Below are positions 47,401 through 55,309 of a DNA stretch of 64,000 nt, one piece after another. How positions within the stretch are numbered: position 1 is the stretch's first letter; each line of letters starts with the position of its first letter. This DNA comes from Bos javanicus (lineage: Eukaryota; Chordata; Mammalia; Artiodactyla; Bovidae), in contig NC_083882.1 of assembly GCF_032452875.1 (NCBI RefSeq), forward strand, positions 30,744,001-30,808,000, given 5' to 3'. The position numbers and the translations under genes are program-made. The notes under the pieces were generated by a model that worked only from the letters and a program-made list of their open reading frames with translations, did no database searches and was not told the DNA's origin.

Positions 47401-50400
47401 TGATTAAATCCCCTGATGTCCGATGGGGCCTCAGCTTCTGTCGGCTCCACCCTGTCTACACCTCCCTCTGACTTCCTTCTGCTCACCCGCTCTGCCTTGC
47501 CCAGACCTGCTCCTAAATGCCTTCTTTGTTCCCTTCTCCCACACTCCGCCTGTTGCCTCTCGCTCTGTGGCTGGGACGGGCCCTGCGTAGGCCACCCAGC
47601 CTTGAAATCCTTCCGGCCTTGGGAGAGCAAAGTGGTGGCCAGCAGCTGGTGGTGCCTCAGCCGGGACAGACAGGGCCTCCAGGTGCAGACACATCTGAGC
47701 ACTCACCTGGACAGGTGTGCCTGTGCTGCCCCAGGGAAGGGGAAATGGGGCCCCTCTGGTCTGAATTAACCACATGGGCCATTGGCTATGACATTTGCCA
47801 AATGAGCCAGTTAATTGCCAAATTTGTACTTCCAGACAAATGGTAATTATCTGGATAAGAATCTGAAATGCTGGATAGATTTCCCCATTCCCACCCAGAT
47901 GTCAACCAGCCCAGTATTCGTCGGCTTCGTTGGGACTCACCGTTCCTCCTGCTTCCTTGGACGTCAGGATGCGGAAGGGGCAAGATGGGGGGCAGGGAAG
48001 AGCATCATTCAAGTGGATTCCAGACCAGCAGTGGGCCCTTGAGAAGTTACCCCACCTCCCAGGCCTCCATTTCTTCCTGATAAAACTGGACTAGGTTCCT
48101 GATTTCCAGCCTGGCTACACATTAGAAGCCCTGAGAGTGACTTAGAAATGCAGGTCTCATACCCTGAACCAGAACCTCCCAGGGAACCCCGAGGAGCCTC
48201 TGCCAAGCCTATGAAAACAACATTTAAAATGTTACATGGTTACATGGCCTCAACTATGTAAAATGGTGAGAGAGAACAGGCTGGGCTATGGCCACACTGA
48301 GTTTGAATCCCAGCTCGGCCACCCCCAGCGCTGTAACACTGGTTAAGTCTCTCGGCATTTCAGATCCCATTTCGTCACCTATAATATAGGTGCAGATATT
48401 CCCATCCGTGGGACTGTTGTCAGGAGTAACAGTGTAAATGCCCAGGCCGGTGCCTGGCACATCAATGTACTCCAAAAAGATGAGCCATCTCCTGCCCTCC
48501 TGCCTGGCACTCTCTTTCTCCACGTACTATCTCTATACTTCTCTCATTTGGTCCTTTCCTCCTCAGCACCCACAGAGGTCATCCCACGTCCTTTCTTACT
48601 CACCCTTTCCAGGGGCAGTTTTCCCCCCAATATCTCCAAGAAGAGTGGTCCCAGACACCCCCCAACCCCATTCCAGGCCTTTAGCCACCTGGCTGCTCTT
48701 TGTCCATGGTCATGGTGGTCCACCCAGAGAGCCCCAAAAGCCCAGACCAGCACATCTCCCAAAGCTCAAAGACCAGCAGTTGCCCATGGCCAGCAGCCTG
48801 GCAGCTCAGACTTCATGAAAAAACTGGGCAACAAGACCAGAGGCAAAGCCACAGACACTGGCGGCAGAAAGGTGCTGAGCCAAGTGACGGCGTCAGGAGA
48901 GTGGCCGAGGTGTTGAATCTGAGCTGCACTACTGAGTTAGGACCTCGCCCTCCAGAGCAATGCTTGTCGTGAGTGCTCCTCCCCATTGCCTGGCCAGACT
49001 GCCGACCTAGAGCCCAGAGAACCCACAAAATGGCAGACTACCCTACAGCAAGAGTCGTGGCCAGGAATCCTCCACTCTGACCCGATGCAGCAGAAGGTAC
49101 TCGGGAGAGACAGAAGACAGGCCCTGAGACACAGAAAAAGATAGATTTGTACATTGCAAGGGCTTCCCAGTTGGTGCTAGTGGTAAAGAACCCGCCTGCC
49201 AATGCAACAGACGTAACCTGCCAATGCAACAGACGTAAGAGACGTGGGTTTGATCCCTGGGTCGGGAAGATCCCCTGGAGCAGGGCATGGCAACCCACTC
49301 CAGTATTCTTGCCTTGGAAATCCCGTGGACAGTGGAGCCTGGGGGGCTACCGTCCATGGGGTCACAAAAGAGTCAGACACGACTTAGCAACTAAACAACA
49401 ACAGAAATCTCATCAGTCTAAGCCAGAGGCAGAGGAGTGCAGCTCAGGACATCTGTGGACCCTCCTTGCGACATTCAGAGTGGAACTGGAAACCTTCTGA
49501 TCTTGGGTCGGCAGAGGAAGGCCTGTCATGTTGGCGGCACGCTGAGTAGCCTTTCTCCAACACCACCTCTGCTCAGATTCTGCAGAGAGGGAGGCCCAAA
49601 CGCACTGCAGCCCGGGGTGTGGTCTACAGTCTCATGCAAGAAACCATGATAGATCAGTGATGGCCTCATCGGGGGCCTCACCTACTAGCCTGCAGAACGG
49701 GTTCTGGACAGGACTTCTTGCAAAAAAAGTTGTGTGTAGGCTGATGTTTGGGTCTGCAGGGGCTGCCTCTGAAGATGTCAGGGCTGACAGGCTCATTCAC
49801 TTTGATCTGTCAACCTACCTAAGGTTGCTCTGTGCCAACGCCCCCAGTGTCTGACATTCCAGTGGGGCTAGGCTTGGACAAAGAGCTCCACTCCATCTCT
49901 GTCTCCACTCAGGTGCTCAGCACCACCCTTCCCTGCCTACCTATGCTGCAACACACACACGCACACACACACACAGTCTGAAGCTCCCACCATTTAAGTC
50001 GCTCCAGTGGATCAGACATTTCCCCCTGAGCCCCTGTAAGGCACACGCCTCCTGAATCCCATCCCCCTTCCCCCAGTTGCTCTCAAACACTGAAAGAGGA
50101 CTCAGGGGGCTTCTTCCTTAAGCACTGAGCCTGGACAGGTCCCTTCCTTCCTCTGGGCCTGTGTCCCCATGCAAGGTGGAGAGGAGATGGCAAGATTGCT
50201 CATTCTCCATCCAGCCTAGCATTCTGTCCTCTGCAAGTTGATGTTTACTTACAGCCGCTGCTGTGTAACTAGGCGGATGCACCCCAGACTGGTTTGTGCG
50301 TCTGAGCTCTGCCTCTTGACCTACATCACGAGCCCTAGAGCATGAACTCCAAGTCCCAGGTACTGCCAGAGAAAACTGCCCAAGACTGTCCTGTCCTCTG

Positions 50401-53253
50401 GGGCACTCAGGCTTTTCTTAAGTGGAGATACCCTGGTTTCAAATAAAATTTGGGACAAAGCCCTACACATATAACAGATAAATAAGAGTTGTTGTTGTTG
50501 TTCAGTCACTAAGTTGTGTCCGACTCTTCTGTGACCCCGTGGACTATAGCCCACCAGGCTCTACTTCCATGGGATTCTCCAGTCAACAGTACTGGAGTGG
50601 GCAGGTGCTGGAAAATCCCATGGACAGAAGAGCCTGGCGGTCTACTTCCAAAGGGTTGCAAAGATTCAGACATGACTGAGCGTGAGCATGGCACAGCTGC
50701 TTGCAGAAGCAATAGGAACCCGGGCCCCTGCCTTCTTGGCATCAGTTTGCCCCCCTCCTCATCCCTGACGTCTCAGAGACATTCCTAAGAATCTTCAGGC
50801 TCCAGGGGGTCATTTGAAAACTTCCAATCTAGTCCAATCCCTTAGTTTCACGGGAAGGGAAACCAAGCCTGAGAGAACATAAGGGACTTGTCCCCTGTCT
50901 TACAGCTGGTTCGAGGAAAAACTAGAACTGGAGCTGAGGTCTCCTAAAACCCAGCCTGGGGCTCTGCAATTTCTTGGTTGTGGTGGTTGAGGATAATTAA
51001 CCCGCATTCTGTTTTGATTCCGTAAGTCAAATCCTGGAGGAGATCCATGGCCCCTGCCCCATCTCCATCTCCCTGTCTGAAGCCTGAAGCCAGGCTGGGG
51101 TCAGGGAGTTAGGGAGACTCGGACCACCTTTTTTTCCTGGGCCAAATGAGGCTCCTGAAAAGGCTCTTTGAGTCTTTTGTCATCTCTGACTCGTCTCTCC
51201 TGCCCAGGAGTATGGGTAGGAAAGAGTGACCCACAGACTTCAGGTCAAGAAGGCTGGGCACAGAGCGGGGGCTGTGCTGCCCCATTCTGTGGGGTGCAGA
51301 AAGCAGAGTCCCCTGCCTTGACAATGAGCATGGCTGACCCCGGCTGACCCCTGGCCGCCCCACGTCAGGGGACTGTGTTGTTGAGGGGGGAGCAGTCCCA
51401 GCATCTGTGGAGCCACAGATGAGCCCTTATCCCAGCACACCCTCTCCAGGAGAAAGATGTACCACATTCACAAGCCTCCACATGCCTCTGCTCCTCCCCG
51501 CAGAAGCACAGGCAGAATCATGTACACAGAAGGCATGCAAACACACTTACCTGCCACATGTACAGTCATATGCAAACATCCATGTGCAGATATAAACACC
51601 ACGTGCATATAACACACACACACACATATGTACACCCCTCCCCACCGACTCCAACCCTCACTAGGCAATGGCCACACACACAAAGCACTGAGGGTCCAGC
51701 TGAGGGAAGGATAAAGGAAGCTGCTGGGCGTGTCAAGACTGGCTAGGGGATCAGACAGAACAAGAAGGAGCCACTGTCCTACAGAGACCAACTCCGAGGT
51801 CAGGGAAGAAAGGGTCTTGATGTGGTCCCCAAATTCCCCCCTCCTCACCCATGACTAATCCCCACGAGCCAGTCCTCCTCAGCTAGGAAGAATTCTCTCT
51901 CCCTTAAGTAGAAAGAGGTGGCTTTCCCAGTGGCTCAGATACTAAAGAATCTGTCTGCAAGGCAGAAGACCCGGGTTTGACCCCTGGGTGGGGAAGATCC
52001 CCTGGAGAAAGCAATGGCAACCCACTCCAGTATTCTTGCCTGGATAATTCCATGGATAGAGGAGCCTGGTGGGCTATAGTCCATGGAGTCACAAAGAGCT
52101 GGACACAACTGAGTGACTTAGCACCTAAGTAGAAAGGAAGGAAGAAGCACCCAGCCAGGCAGAGAGCCCAGGATGGAATGCTGATTTCCTGGCCTGACTT
52201 GAATTTATCCTATGACCTTGGCCAAGGCCCCCATCTTTGCTGAGCCCCTCTTTGTTCATTTAGGAGATGACTTGACTCCTGAGGCCTTAGAGGATTGGGG
52301 AACCATCTCTGACTCCCAGTCTGGGGGTAGGAGGGGAAAGAACTGTTTTCTGAACGAACCAGGAACAGCAGAGAGGTAAGCCCCAGACCCTGGGAGCGCC
52401 CAGTGGGGAAAATGAGGTGGGAGCGTACTGCGAGGAGGCCAGCTCTTACCTCCTTCTCGGCCTTGGCCTCTTCCACGGTCACGGTGCTATGGTTCTTGTG
52501 CTCCTGGAACATGCAGAGGTAGCAGATACAGGTCTGGTCTGTCTGACAGAAGAGCTCCATGGTCTTGCCATGCAGGGGGCACTTGCGGGCCTCGAAGTCC
52601 CGGATGGGCTCGAGCAGCTGGTGGTCACGGAAGGCGGCGCCCTCCAGGTGGGGCTTGAGGTGCAGCTCGCAGAAGGAGGCCTGGCACACCAGGCAGGACT
52701 TGACGGCCTTCTGCTTGTTGCCGATGCACGAGTCACACAGGACCTCCTCGGAGCCCGACTTGGAGCGCAGGAGGGTGCTGGAGTCGCCCCGGGGGTAGCT
52801 GTTCCGCCGGATATCCCCGGGCTCCACGATGGACACCGAGGGCTTCCGGGGCTCTGAGAATATGGATCTGCGCGGCTCCCCCTTCTCGGCAAAGGTGACA
52901 GGAGGCTTCTTGGCAGCCCCCAGCTGGAGCCCGGCATAGGGCGACCTCCTGCCTTCCCCAGAGTCCATGCTGAAGTAGCTGGAGCCCTTGTCATCCACCG
53001 ACTCGACAAACTGGATGATGGGCCGCCGCCACTCGCTGCCGGAGAACAGGGAGCTCTTGCCTTCGCCCGGCTTCAGGGCGCCGCCTGTGCCCTTGCCCTC
53101 GGCCACCTCCCCGCCGTGCCCGTTGGCAGTCTTGGCCTCTTTGCCTTCAGCTTTGACCCCATTCTCCAGGCTGCCGTTGGGGCTCAGGGAGCTGCGGACA
53201 TCCCTGACTTCCGGGCTGGCCCCACTGCTCCTGGAGGCGTCTGCAGCTTCCAT
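26358..53253 (-). CDS. TRIM29: TRIM29 (ATDC), complete nine-exon coding region
   Basis: Seen: nine coding exons join to one 1755-nt frame (584 aa): 53253-52450, 43107-43012, 42579-42346, 39827-39629, 37052-36951, 34429-34346, 32229-32134, 29335-29259, 26420-26358. All introns are GT-AG and every phase matches. Domain order: disordered Ser/Lys/Gly-rich N-terminus (1-170), B-box 1 (about 173-211), B-box 2 (about 225-255), coiled coil (about 260-370), and a C-terminal tail rich in Tyr, Ser and Asn. There is no RING and no B30.2/SPRY domain, as expected for TRIM29. Family knowledge: TRIM29 is a mainly cytoplasmic scaffold or E3-like regulator in squamous epithelium and some immune cells. It is reported to bind p53 and Tip60, to act in DNA-damage responses, and to restrain innate sensing through NEMO and STING. 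The human protein is 588 aa; this one is four residues shorter (see exons 6 and 7). I see no frameshift or premature stop. Identity is by recognition of protein sequence, not by a database search. Confidence 0.97.
26815..26950 (-). repeat. MIR in TRIM29 intron 8
   Basis: CAAGGCACAGAGAGGCTAAG, CAACCCGCCCAAGGTCCC and GGGATTCGAACCCCAGCAAC are typical antisense MIR. Confidence 0.7.
27540..28040 (-). repeat. Two MIR-like remnants in TRIM29 intron 8
   Basis: Stretch 27540-27660 has ATGGCCAAAGTTCCTCAGCT and GAGCAGGGCTTGGATCCAG. Stretch 27905-28040 has CATGTTACAGATGGGAAAAC and AGCCCAGGCATCCTGACTCC. Both are diverged. Confidence 0.45.
28265..28400. promoter_or_regulatory. Candidate intronic conserved element (intron 8)
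   Basis: GGTTCAAATTACACACACCA, CAGCAAATTAAAGATTCTC and TCCAATTAAACCAGCGTCAG form an AT-rich island in a GC-rich intron. Enhancer function is inference. Confidence 0.3.
29259..29335 (-). CDS. TRIM29: TRIM29 exon 8
   Basis: This 77-nt exon starts in phase 1 and ends in phase 0. It encodes GYPSLIRSQSPKAQPQTW to KSSKQTLL (residues 539-564). The acceptor is CCCAG before 29335 and the donor is CTG|GTGAGT at 29258. The RSQSP motif at about residues 545-549 corresponds to a reported stress-kinase phosphorylation region of the human protein, which is family knowledge and not shown here. Confidence 0.94.
32134..32229 (-). CDS. TRIM29: TRIM29 exon 7
   Basis: This 96-nt exon has phase 1 at both ends and encodes NYTSRVWEYSSTIQSSDD through VPAVQGSSSFSLK. 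The acceptor is CACCAG before 32229 and the donor is AAAG|GTGAG at 32133. It is one residue shorter than human around the SSD/NSDND segment, from memory of the human sequence. The Ser-rich QGSSSFSLKG end is conserved. Confidence 0.94.
34346..34429 (-). CDS. TRIM29: TRIM29 exon 6
   Basis: This 84-nt exon has phase 1 at both ends and encodes GARTSYQPASPSRLSKEKNF through NNLYGTK. The acceptor is CACAG before 34429 and the donor is AAAG|GTAGG at 34345. Compared with the human protein as I recall it (KETTQKNFNN), this copy reads KEKNFNN, a clean three-residue deletion. The other flanking residues are conserved. Confidence 0.93.
36642..36836 (+). mobile_element. Bov-tA SINE in TRIM29 intron 5
   Basis: Sense copy (GGGCCTCCCGGGTGGCTCAG to GAGTCAGACATGACTTGACG) with a small deletion in the A/B-box region. 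It is antisense to the gene, about 115 bp below exon 5. Confidence 0.9.
36951..37052 (-). CDS. TRIM29: TRIM29 exon 5
   Basis: This 102-nt exon has phase 1 at both ends and completes Gly445, then reads GDHRYMNNYSNSYTSEW to SMYLTPK. The acceptor is CCCAG before 37052 and the donor is AAGG|GTAAG at 36950. The tail is Tyr/Ser/Asn-rich and likely disordered. It differs from the human residues as I recall them at several positions but keeps the length. Confidence 0.94.
39629..39827 (-). CDS. TRIM29: TRIM29 exon 4
   Basis: This 199-nt exon encodes residues 379-444 plus the first base of Gly445, from EFGALMSSYSLPSPLP through to NFIERNHMEN. The acceptor is GGTAG before 39827 and the donor is ATG|GTAAGT at 39628. 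It follows the coiled coil and carries the conserved CMRHVEKMCKADLSRNF stretch. It has no known domain name that I can assign. Confidence 0.95.
39828..40980. other. TRIM29 intron 3, part beyond the minisatellite
   Basis: Contains a MIR-like remnant (39930-40030), a recent CHR SINE and otherwise unique sequence, with a short TGGA-like run at 40740-40770. Confidence 0.5.
40033..40165 (+). mobile_element. CHR-type SINE with 15-bp target duplication (intron 3)
   Basis: GGACTTCCCTGGCGGTCCAG head and an A-rich tail are flanked by exact AAAATCCACTAGATG copies at 40018-40032 and 40166-40180. It sits inside a MIR-like remnant. Confidence 0.92.
40981..41045. repeat. TGGA/GGAT simple repeat beside the minisatellite
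   Basis: Degenerate GGATGGATGGATGATG-type repeats run directly into the 26-bp array. The unit of the larger array also contains GGATGG, so common origin is plausible. Confidence 0.8.
41046..42326. repeat. 26-bp-unit minisatellite (~49 copies) in TRIM29 intron 3
   Basis: The array repeats a 26-bp unit with core GGATGGAAGGAGTGGGG on the plus strand. Two main variants alternate, ending ...GGCTGGAT or ...GGCTGAGT. Shorter or irregular units occur near 41570-41640 and 41830-41950. It is bounded on the low side by a TGGA-type simple repeat (40981-41045), from which it may have grown. On the high side it stops about 19 nt from the exon 3 donor. The G-rich strand is the template for TRIM29, so the RNA is C-rich. 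In the sense direction no stop codon occurs in any of the three frames of the consensus unit. Confidence 0.97.
42346..42579 (-). CDS. TRIM29: TRIM29 exon 3: coiled-coil core
   Basis: This 234-nt exon encodes residues 301-378, from SFTTNEKAILEQ to SDSVLFLQ, phase 0 at both ends. The acceptor is CCCAG before 42579 and the donor is CAG|GTAATG at 42345. It is Glu/Lys/Arg/Leu-rich coiled coil. The donor is only about 19 nt from the edge of a 1.28-kb minisatellite in intron 3, and the frame stays open through the donor and the whole array, to a stop at 40884-40882. Confidence 0.96.
43012..43107 (-). CDS. TRIM29: TRIM29 exon 2: coiled-coil segment
   Basis: This 96-nt exon encodes residues 269-300, beginning TELSLQKEQLQLK and ending EKDRIK, phase 0 at both ends. 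The acceptor is CTACAG before 43107 and the donor is AAG|GTGAG at 43011. The charged, heptad-like Leu/Ile pattern is the start of the coiled coil that mediates TRIM oligomerisation. Because it is 32 whole codons, skipping it would keep the frame. Confidence 0.96.
43463..43498. repeat. Short (CAGCC)n pentamer repeat
   Basis: About seven near-perfect copies of a CCAGC/CAGCC pentamer, with one CAGCT variant, lie about 360 nt upstream of exon 2. Confidence 0.8.
43949..44153 (-). mobile_element. Bov-tA SINE in intron 1
   Basis: Antisense copy ending GAGCCACAGGGGAAGCCC, with possible 7-bp duplication GCATGAA at 43934-43940 and 44154-44160. It lies in the same orientation as TRIM29. Confidence 0.9.
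45728..45934 (-). mobile_element. Bov-tA SINE in intron 1
   Basis: Antisense full-length copy from AAGTGAAAGTTGCTCAGTCA to GAGCTGCCAGGGAAGCCC. Confidence 0.93.
46800..46990 (-). repeat. MIR in intron 1
   Basis: CCATTGTACAGATACAGAAA and AACCAAGGCCGAGGCAG mark an antisense MIR. The right half (GCCTGAGTTCTCCCAGTGAG) is diverged. Confidence 0.55.
47161..47380 (-). mobile_element. Bov-tA SINE in intron 1
   Basis: Antisense copy from CTTGCTAAGTCATTTCAGTC to TAGCATCACCTGGGAAGCCC. Confidence 0.92.
47765..47890. promoter_or_regulatory. Candidate intronic conserved element (intron 1)
   Basis: GAATTAACCACATGGGCCAT, ATTTGCCAAATGAGCCAGTT, AATTGCCAAATTTGTACTTC and AATGGTAATTATCTGG form an AT-rich unique island with repeated TTGCCAAAT cores (NFI-like/ palindromic). 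Function untested. Confidence 0.4.
48010..48470 (+). repeat. MIR remnants in intron 1
   Basis: GTGGGCCCTTGAGAAGTTAC (48030-48100) and the better preserved GAGTTTGAATCCCAGCTCGG to GCCGGTGCCTGGCACATCAA (48298-48465) are sense MIR. Confidence 0.65.
49160..49402 (+). mobile_element. Bov-tA SINE with internal 22-bp duplication
   Basis: Sense copy from GGGCTTCCCAGTTGGTGCTA to TCAGACACGACTTAGCAACT. It holds a perfect 22-bp tandem duplication at 49195-49216 and 49217-49238, which makes it longer than its neighbours. Confidence 0.92.
50487..50684. mobile_element. Fold-back pair of Bov SINE fragments
   Basis: An antisense SINE part (50487 to about 50598) is joined to a sense part (about 50600-50684). 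Both halves cover the same body region, so they form an inverted repeat. Confidence 0.85.
50820..50960 (-). repeat. Old MIR-like repeat
   Basis: AATCTAGTCCAATCCCTTAG, AAGGGAAACCAAGCCTGAGA and CTTGTCCCCTGTCTTACAGC follow the order of ancient mammalian MIR-like repeats. The subfamily is uncertain. Confidence 0.45.
51916..52125 (+). mobile_element. Bov-tA SINE near TRIM29 exon 1
   Basis: Sense copy, flanked by exact 11-bp duplications TAAGTAGAAAG at 51905-51915 and 52126-52136. It lies about 320 nt inside intron 1 and is antisense to the gene. Confidence 0.93.
52450..53253 (-). CDS. TRIM29: TRIM29 coding exon 1: N-terminus and both B-boxes
   Basis: This exon encodes residues 1-268, starting MEAADASRSS and ending EEAKAEKE, with donor GAG|GTAAG at 52449 in phase 0. 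B-box 1 ligands visible are C173, C176, C187, C190, C195, H198 and downstream histidines to H211. B-box 2 shows the C-x2-H-x7-C-x2-D-x4-C-x2-C-x4-H-x2-H pattern (C225, H228, C236, D239, C244, C247, H252, H255). All zinc ligands appear intact. The ATG at 53253 is chosen because the following residues match the known TRIM29 start. The longer open frame running on to 52210 past the donor is intron and is not counted. Base composition is CpG-rich, unlike the introns, which fits a promoter-proximal first exon. Confidence 0.97.
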
Positions 53254-53420
53254 CGCGGCTCACCTGGCTGGTCTGTGTCGGCGCGCTGGGGGTTTGGGTG
53301 GGTGACCTCTTGGGCGGCGGCACCTCTGCAGGACTGAGACAGGTAGCCACGGAGCCTGAGACACACCTACCGGGAGCCGAGAGGAGGGCCTGACACAACG
53401 GGCAGGCGGGAGAGGCAGGC
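52450..53420. promoter_or_regulatory. CpG-rich segment at TRIM29 5' end
   Basis: CpG dinucleotides and G+C content are clearly raised across exon 1 and the 5' UTR relative to flanking introns and intergenic DNA (for example the GGGCCGCCGCCACTCGC region near 53020). It may act as a small CpG island. Part of the signal comes from coding sequence, so regulatory meaning is uncertain. Confidence 0.45.
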
Positions 53421-53475
53421 GGCTCCCAGAGCCAGCAGAGCGGCTAATTATACAGAGGGGCCACGCCCTGCACAT
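53254..53475 (-). promoter_or_regulatory. TRIM29: TRIM29 core promoter and 5' UTR
   Basis: A TATA-like element TATAATTA lies at 53452-53445 (minus strand), about 190 nt above the ATG. A GC/KLF-type box GGGCGTGGCC lies just upstream at about 53467-53458. Transcription would be expected to start about 25-30 nt below the TATA element, near 53415-53420, giving a 5' UTR of roughly 165 nt. This is inferred from motifs; no transcript data are available here. Confidence 0.6.
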
Positions 53476-53479
53476 TCAT

Positions 53480-53935
53480 ACCTAACCCGGTTTTTTAAAG
53501 AAGTGTTTTTATTCTTCCCCAGTTTAATTATTTTCCACGGCTCAGCAACCAGTTGGACTGCTTCCTTCTGATGCACTTTCTTCTCATCAGGAAAGCGGGA
53601 GCCTCTGTCCTCACAGGTGGGCAGGCTTCGCTGAGCCAAGCCAGACGTGGGACAGAAGGTGAGGTGTCCACAGAGGCCCACAGGACCCAGGGCTATTTAA
53701 CTGGGTCACACAAGCCAAATAATCTTGTAACTTGATGGCCTGGGTTTCAGAGGAATATCCCCCTGCCGCCCTGAGACACTGGAGTTGCTTCTTATCTTTT
53801 TTTTTTTTAATTTCCATCAAAAAGTTTAGTATTTTTTTAAATTAGAGGATAATGGTTTTACAATATTGTGTTTGACTTCCTGTCTTAAAAGGAATGATGG
53901 GTTCCACTTGATTTGGATTTCAGGCTTTGAAGTGA
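53480..53935. other. Region upstream of TRIM29 promoter
   Basis: Contains GTTTTTATTCTTCCCCAGTT and a poly(T) run at 53800-53810. No other gene is seen. Regulatory sites are likely but I cannot point to one with confidence. Confidence 0.35.
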
Positions 53936-53950
53936 GGTAGTTACTGATTC

Positions 53951-54218
53951 CGGAGAAGGCAATAGCACCCCACTCCAGTACTCTTGCCTGGAAAATCCCA
54001 TGGGCGGAGGAGCCTGGTAAGATGCAGTCCATGGGGTCGCTAAGAGTCAGACAGGACTGAGCGACTTCACTTTCACTTTTCACTTTCCTGCATTGGAGAA
54101 GGAAATGGCAACCCACTCCAGTGTTCTTGCCTGGAGAATCCCAGGGACGGGGGAGCCTGGTGGGCTGCCGTCTATGGGGTCGCACAGAGTCGGACACGAC
54201 TGAAGCGACTTAGCAGCA
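53951..54218 (+). mobile_element. Bov-A2 dimeric SINE
   Basis: Both halves and the CACTTTCACTTTTCACTTTC linker are present. It is flanked by GTTACTGATTC (53940-53950) and GTTACTGACTC (54219-54229), a target duplication with one change. Confidence 0.95.
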
Positions 54219-54297
54219 GTTACTGACTCTGGAACCCTATGTGCCAACTTCCAGGCATTGTGTCATGTATGTTACCTATACGAGCTCACTTATATAA

Positions 54298-54326
54298 CCT
54301 TGAAAGGTTATATAAACCTTTCAAGG
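54298..54326. repeat. Perfect 12-bp palindrome with 5-nt loop
   Basis: CCTTGAAAGGTT, loop ATATA, then AACCTTTCAAGG. It abuts the 5' head of the next SINE. Confidence 0.9.
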
Positions 54327-54562
54327 GTCTTCCCTGGTGCCTCAGTGTTAAAGAATCTGCCTGCAATGCAGAAGCCACAGGAGACATGGATTCAATCCTT
54401 GGGTCAGGAAGATCCCCTGGAGGAGGGCATGGCAACCCACTCCAGTATTCTTGCCTGGAGAATCCCATGGATGGAGGAGCCTGGCGGCTACAGCCCATAG
54501 TGTCCCAAAGAGTTGGACAAGACTGAAGCAACTTAGCACACACACACACACACACACACACA
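54327..54562 (+). mobile_element. Bov-tA SINE with (CA)n tail
   Basis: Sense copy from GTCTTCCCTGGTGCCTCAGT to CAACTTAGCA, ending in a CA microsatellite at 54537-54562. Confidence 0.94.
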
Positions 54563-54704
54563 TGCAAGCTTCCAACAACATATTCAAACATCTCCATTGA
54601 ATAGATGAGAAAACTGAAGCTCTAAGAAGGCAACATGCTGGCCTGCATCAAGTGGTAGAGCTAAAATTTGAGCCCAGGGCCTTTGAGAACCAACAGCCAC
54701 CTGA

Positions 54705-55309
54705 CTATCTCAATGGAAGACGGCTTCAGGAAATCACGTCCCACCCAGCAGCCCTAACGAGATGCTTACGGCTTAATGTTATTTCTATCAGAGCAAGTCA
54801 GAACCTGCTTGGATCCAAAGGACAGGGAGACGGTAGTGAGGGACAGGAACGCAAGCAGTGCCAGGCCAGGGGCAGCGTCCTCAGGGCCCCCACCAAGGGA
54901 AGGGCTGTGCCTCTCCCAGGCGGGCTGGACTAGACAGAGCAGAGGTGGGAGTGGCTGGGGTGGCAGGTTCTGGGCTGTGTGTAGGGGAGTGGGTTTCCTT
55001 CCCCTCGAATCCAGGTCAAACTCTGGGAGCCCCCGCCCCTTTGGCTCACCAGGCAGAACAGCTAATCCTCTGCAACAACAGCTCCTGGGAACGAGAGCAG
55101 AGACAAGCTTAGCTCCCCAAGCGGCGAGAGTTTTAAGAGGAGGTGTGGGGGTGGAGAGTGCTGCTTCGTCATGGGCATTCCTTCCCACCTTGTGTCTCTG
55201 TTCTCAGGCTCCATAGGAGCCCCGTCTTGTTTGAAGTCACTGGTGAGTGGTCTAAGAGTTCGTGGGGGCTTCTGGGGGCAGGAAACACTTTCTCAAAAAG
55301 TCTTGCTCA
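54705..55309. other. Unique upstream sequence
   Basis: GC-rich; chance open frames on both strands without recognisable domains. Confidence 0.35.

Larger units (their letters stand above)
43108..52449. other. TRIM29 intron 1
   Basis: This 9.3-kb intron is the longest and the main site of SINE insertion (six copies listed separately). Pentamer run (CAGCC)n lies at 43463-43498 and CA-rich simple repeats at 49950-49977 and 51605-51635. Open frames inside it lack recognisable domains. Confidence 0.6.
54240..54700 (-). repeat. MIR split by a Bov-tA SINE
   Basis: TTCCAGGCATTGTGTCATGT before and GAATAGATGAGAAAACTGAA, GTGGTAGAGCTAAAATTTGA after the SINE are consecutive antisense MIR parts. Confidence 0.6.
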
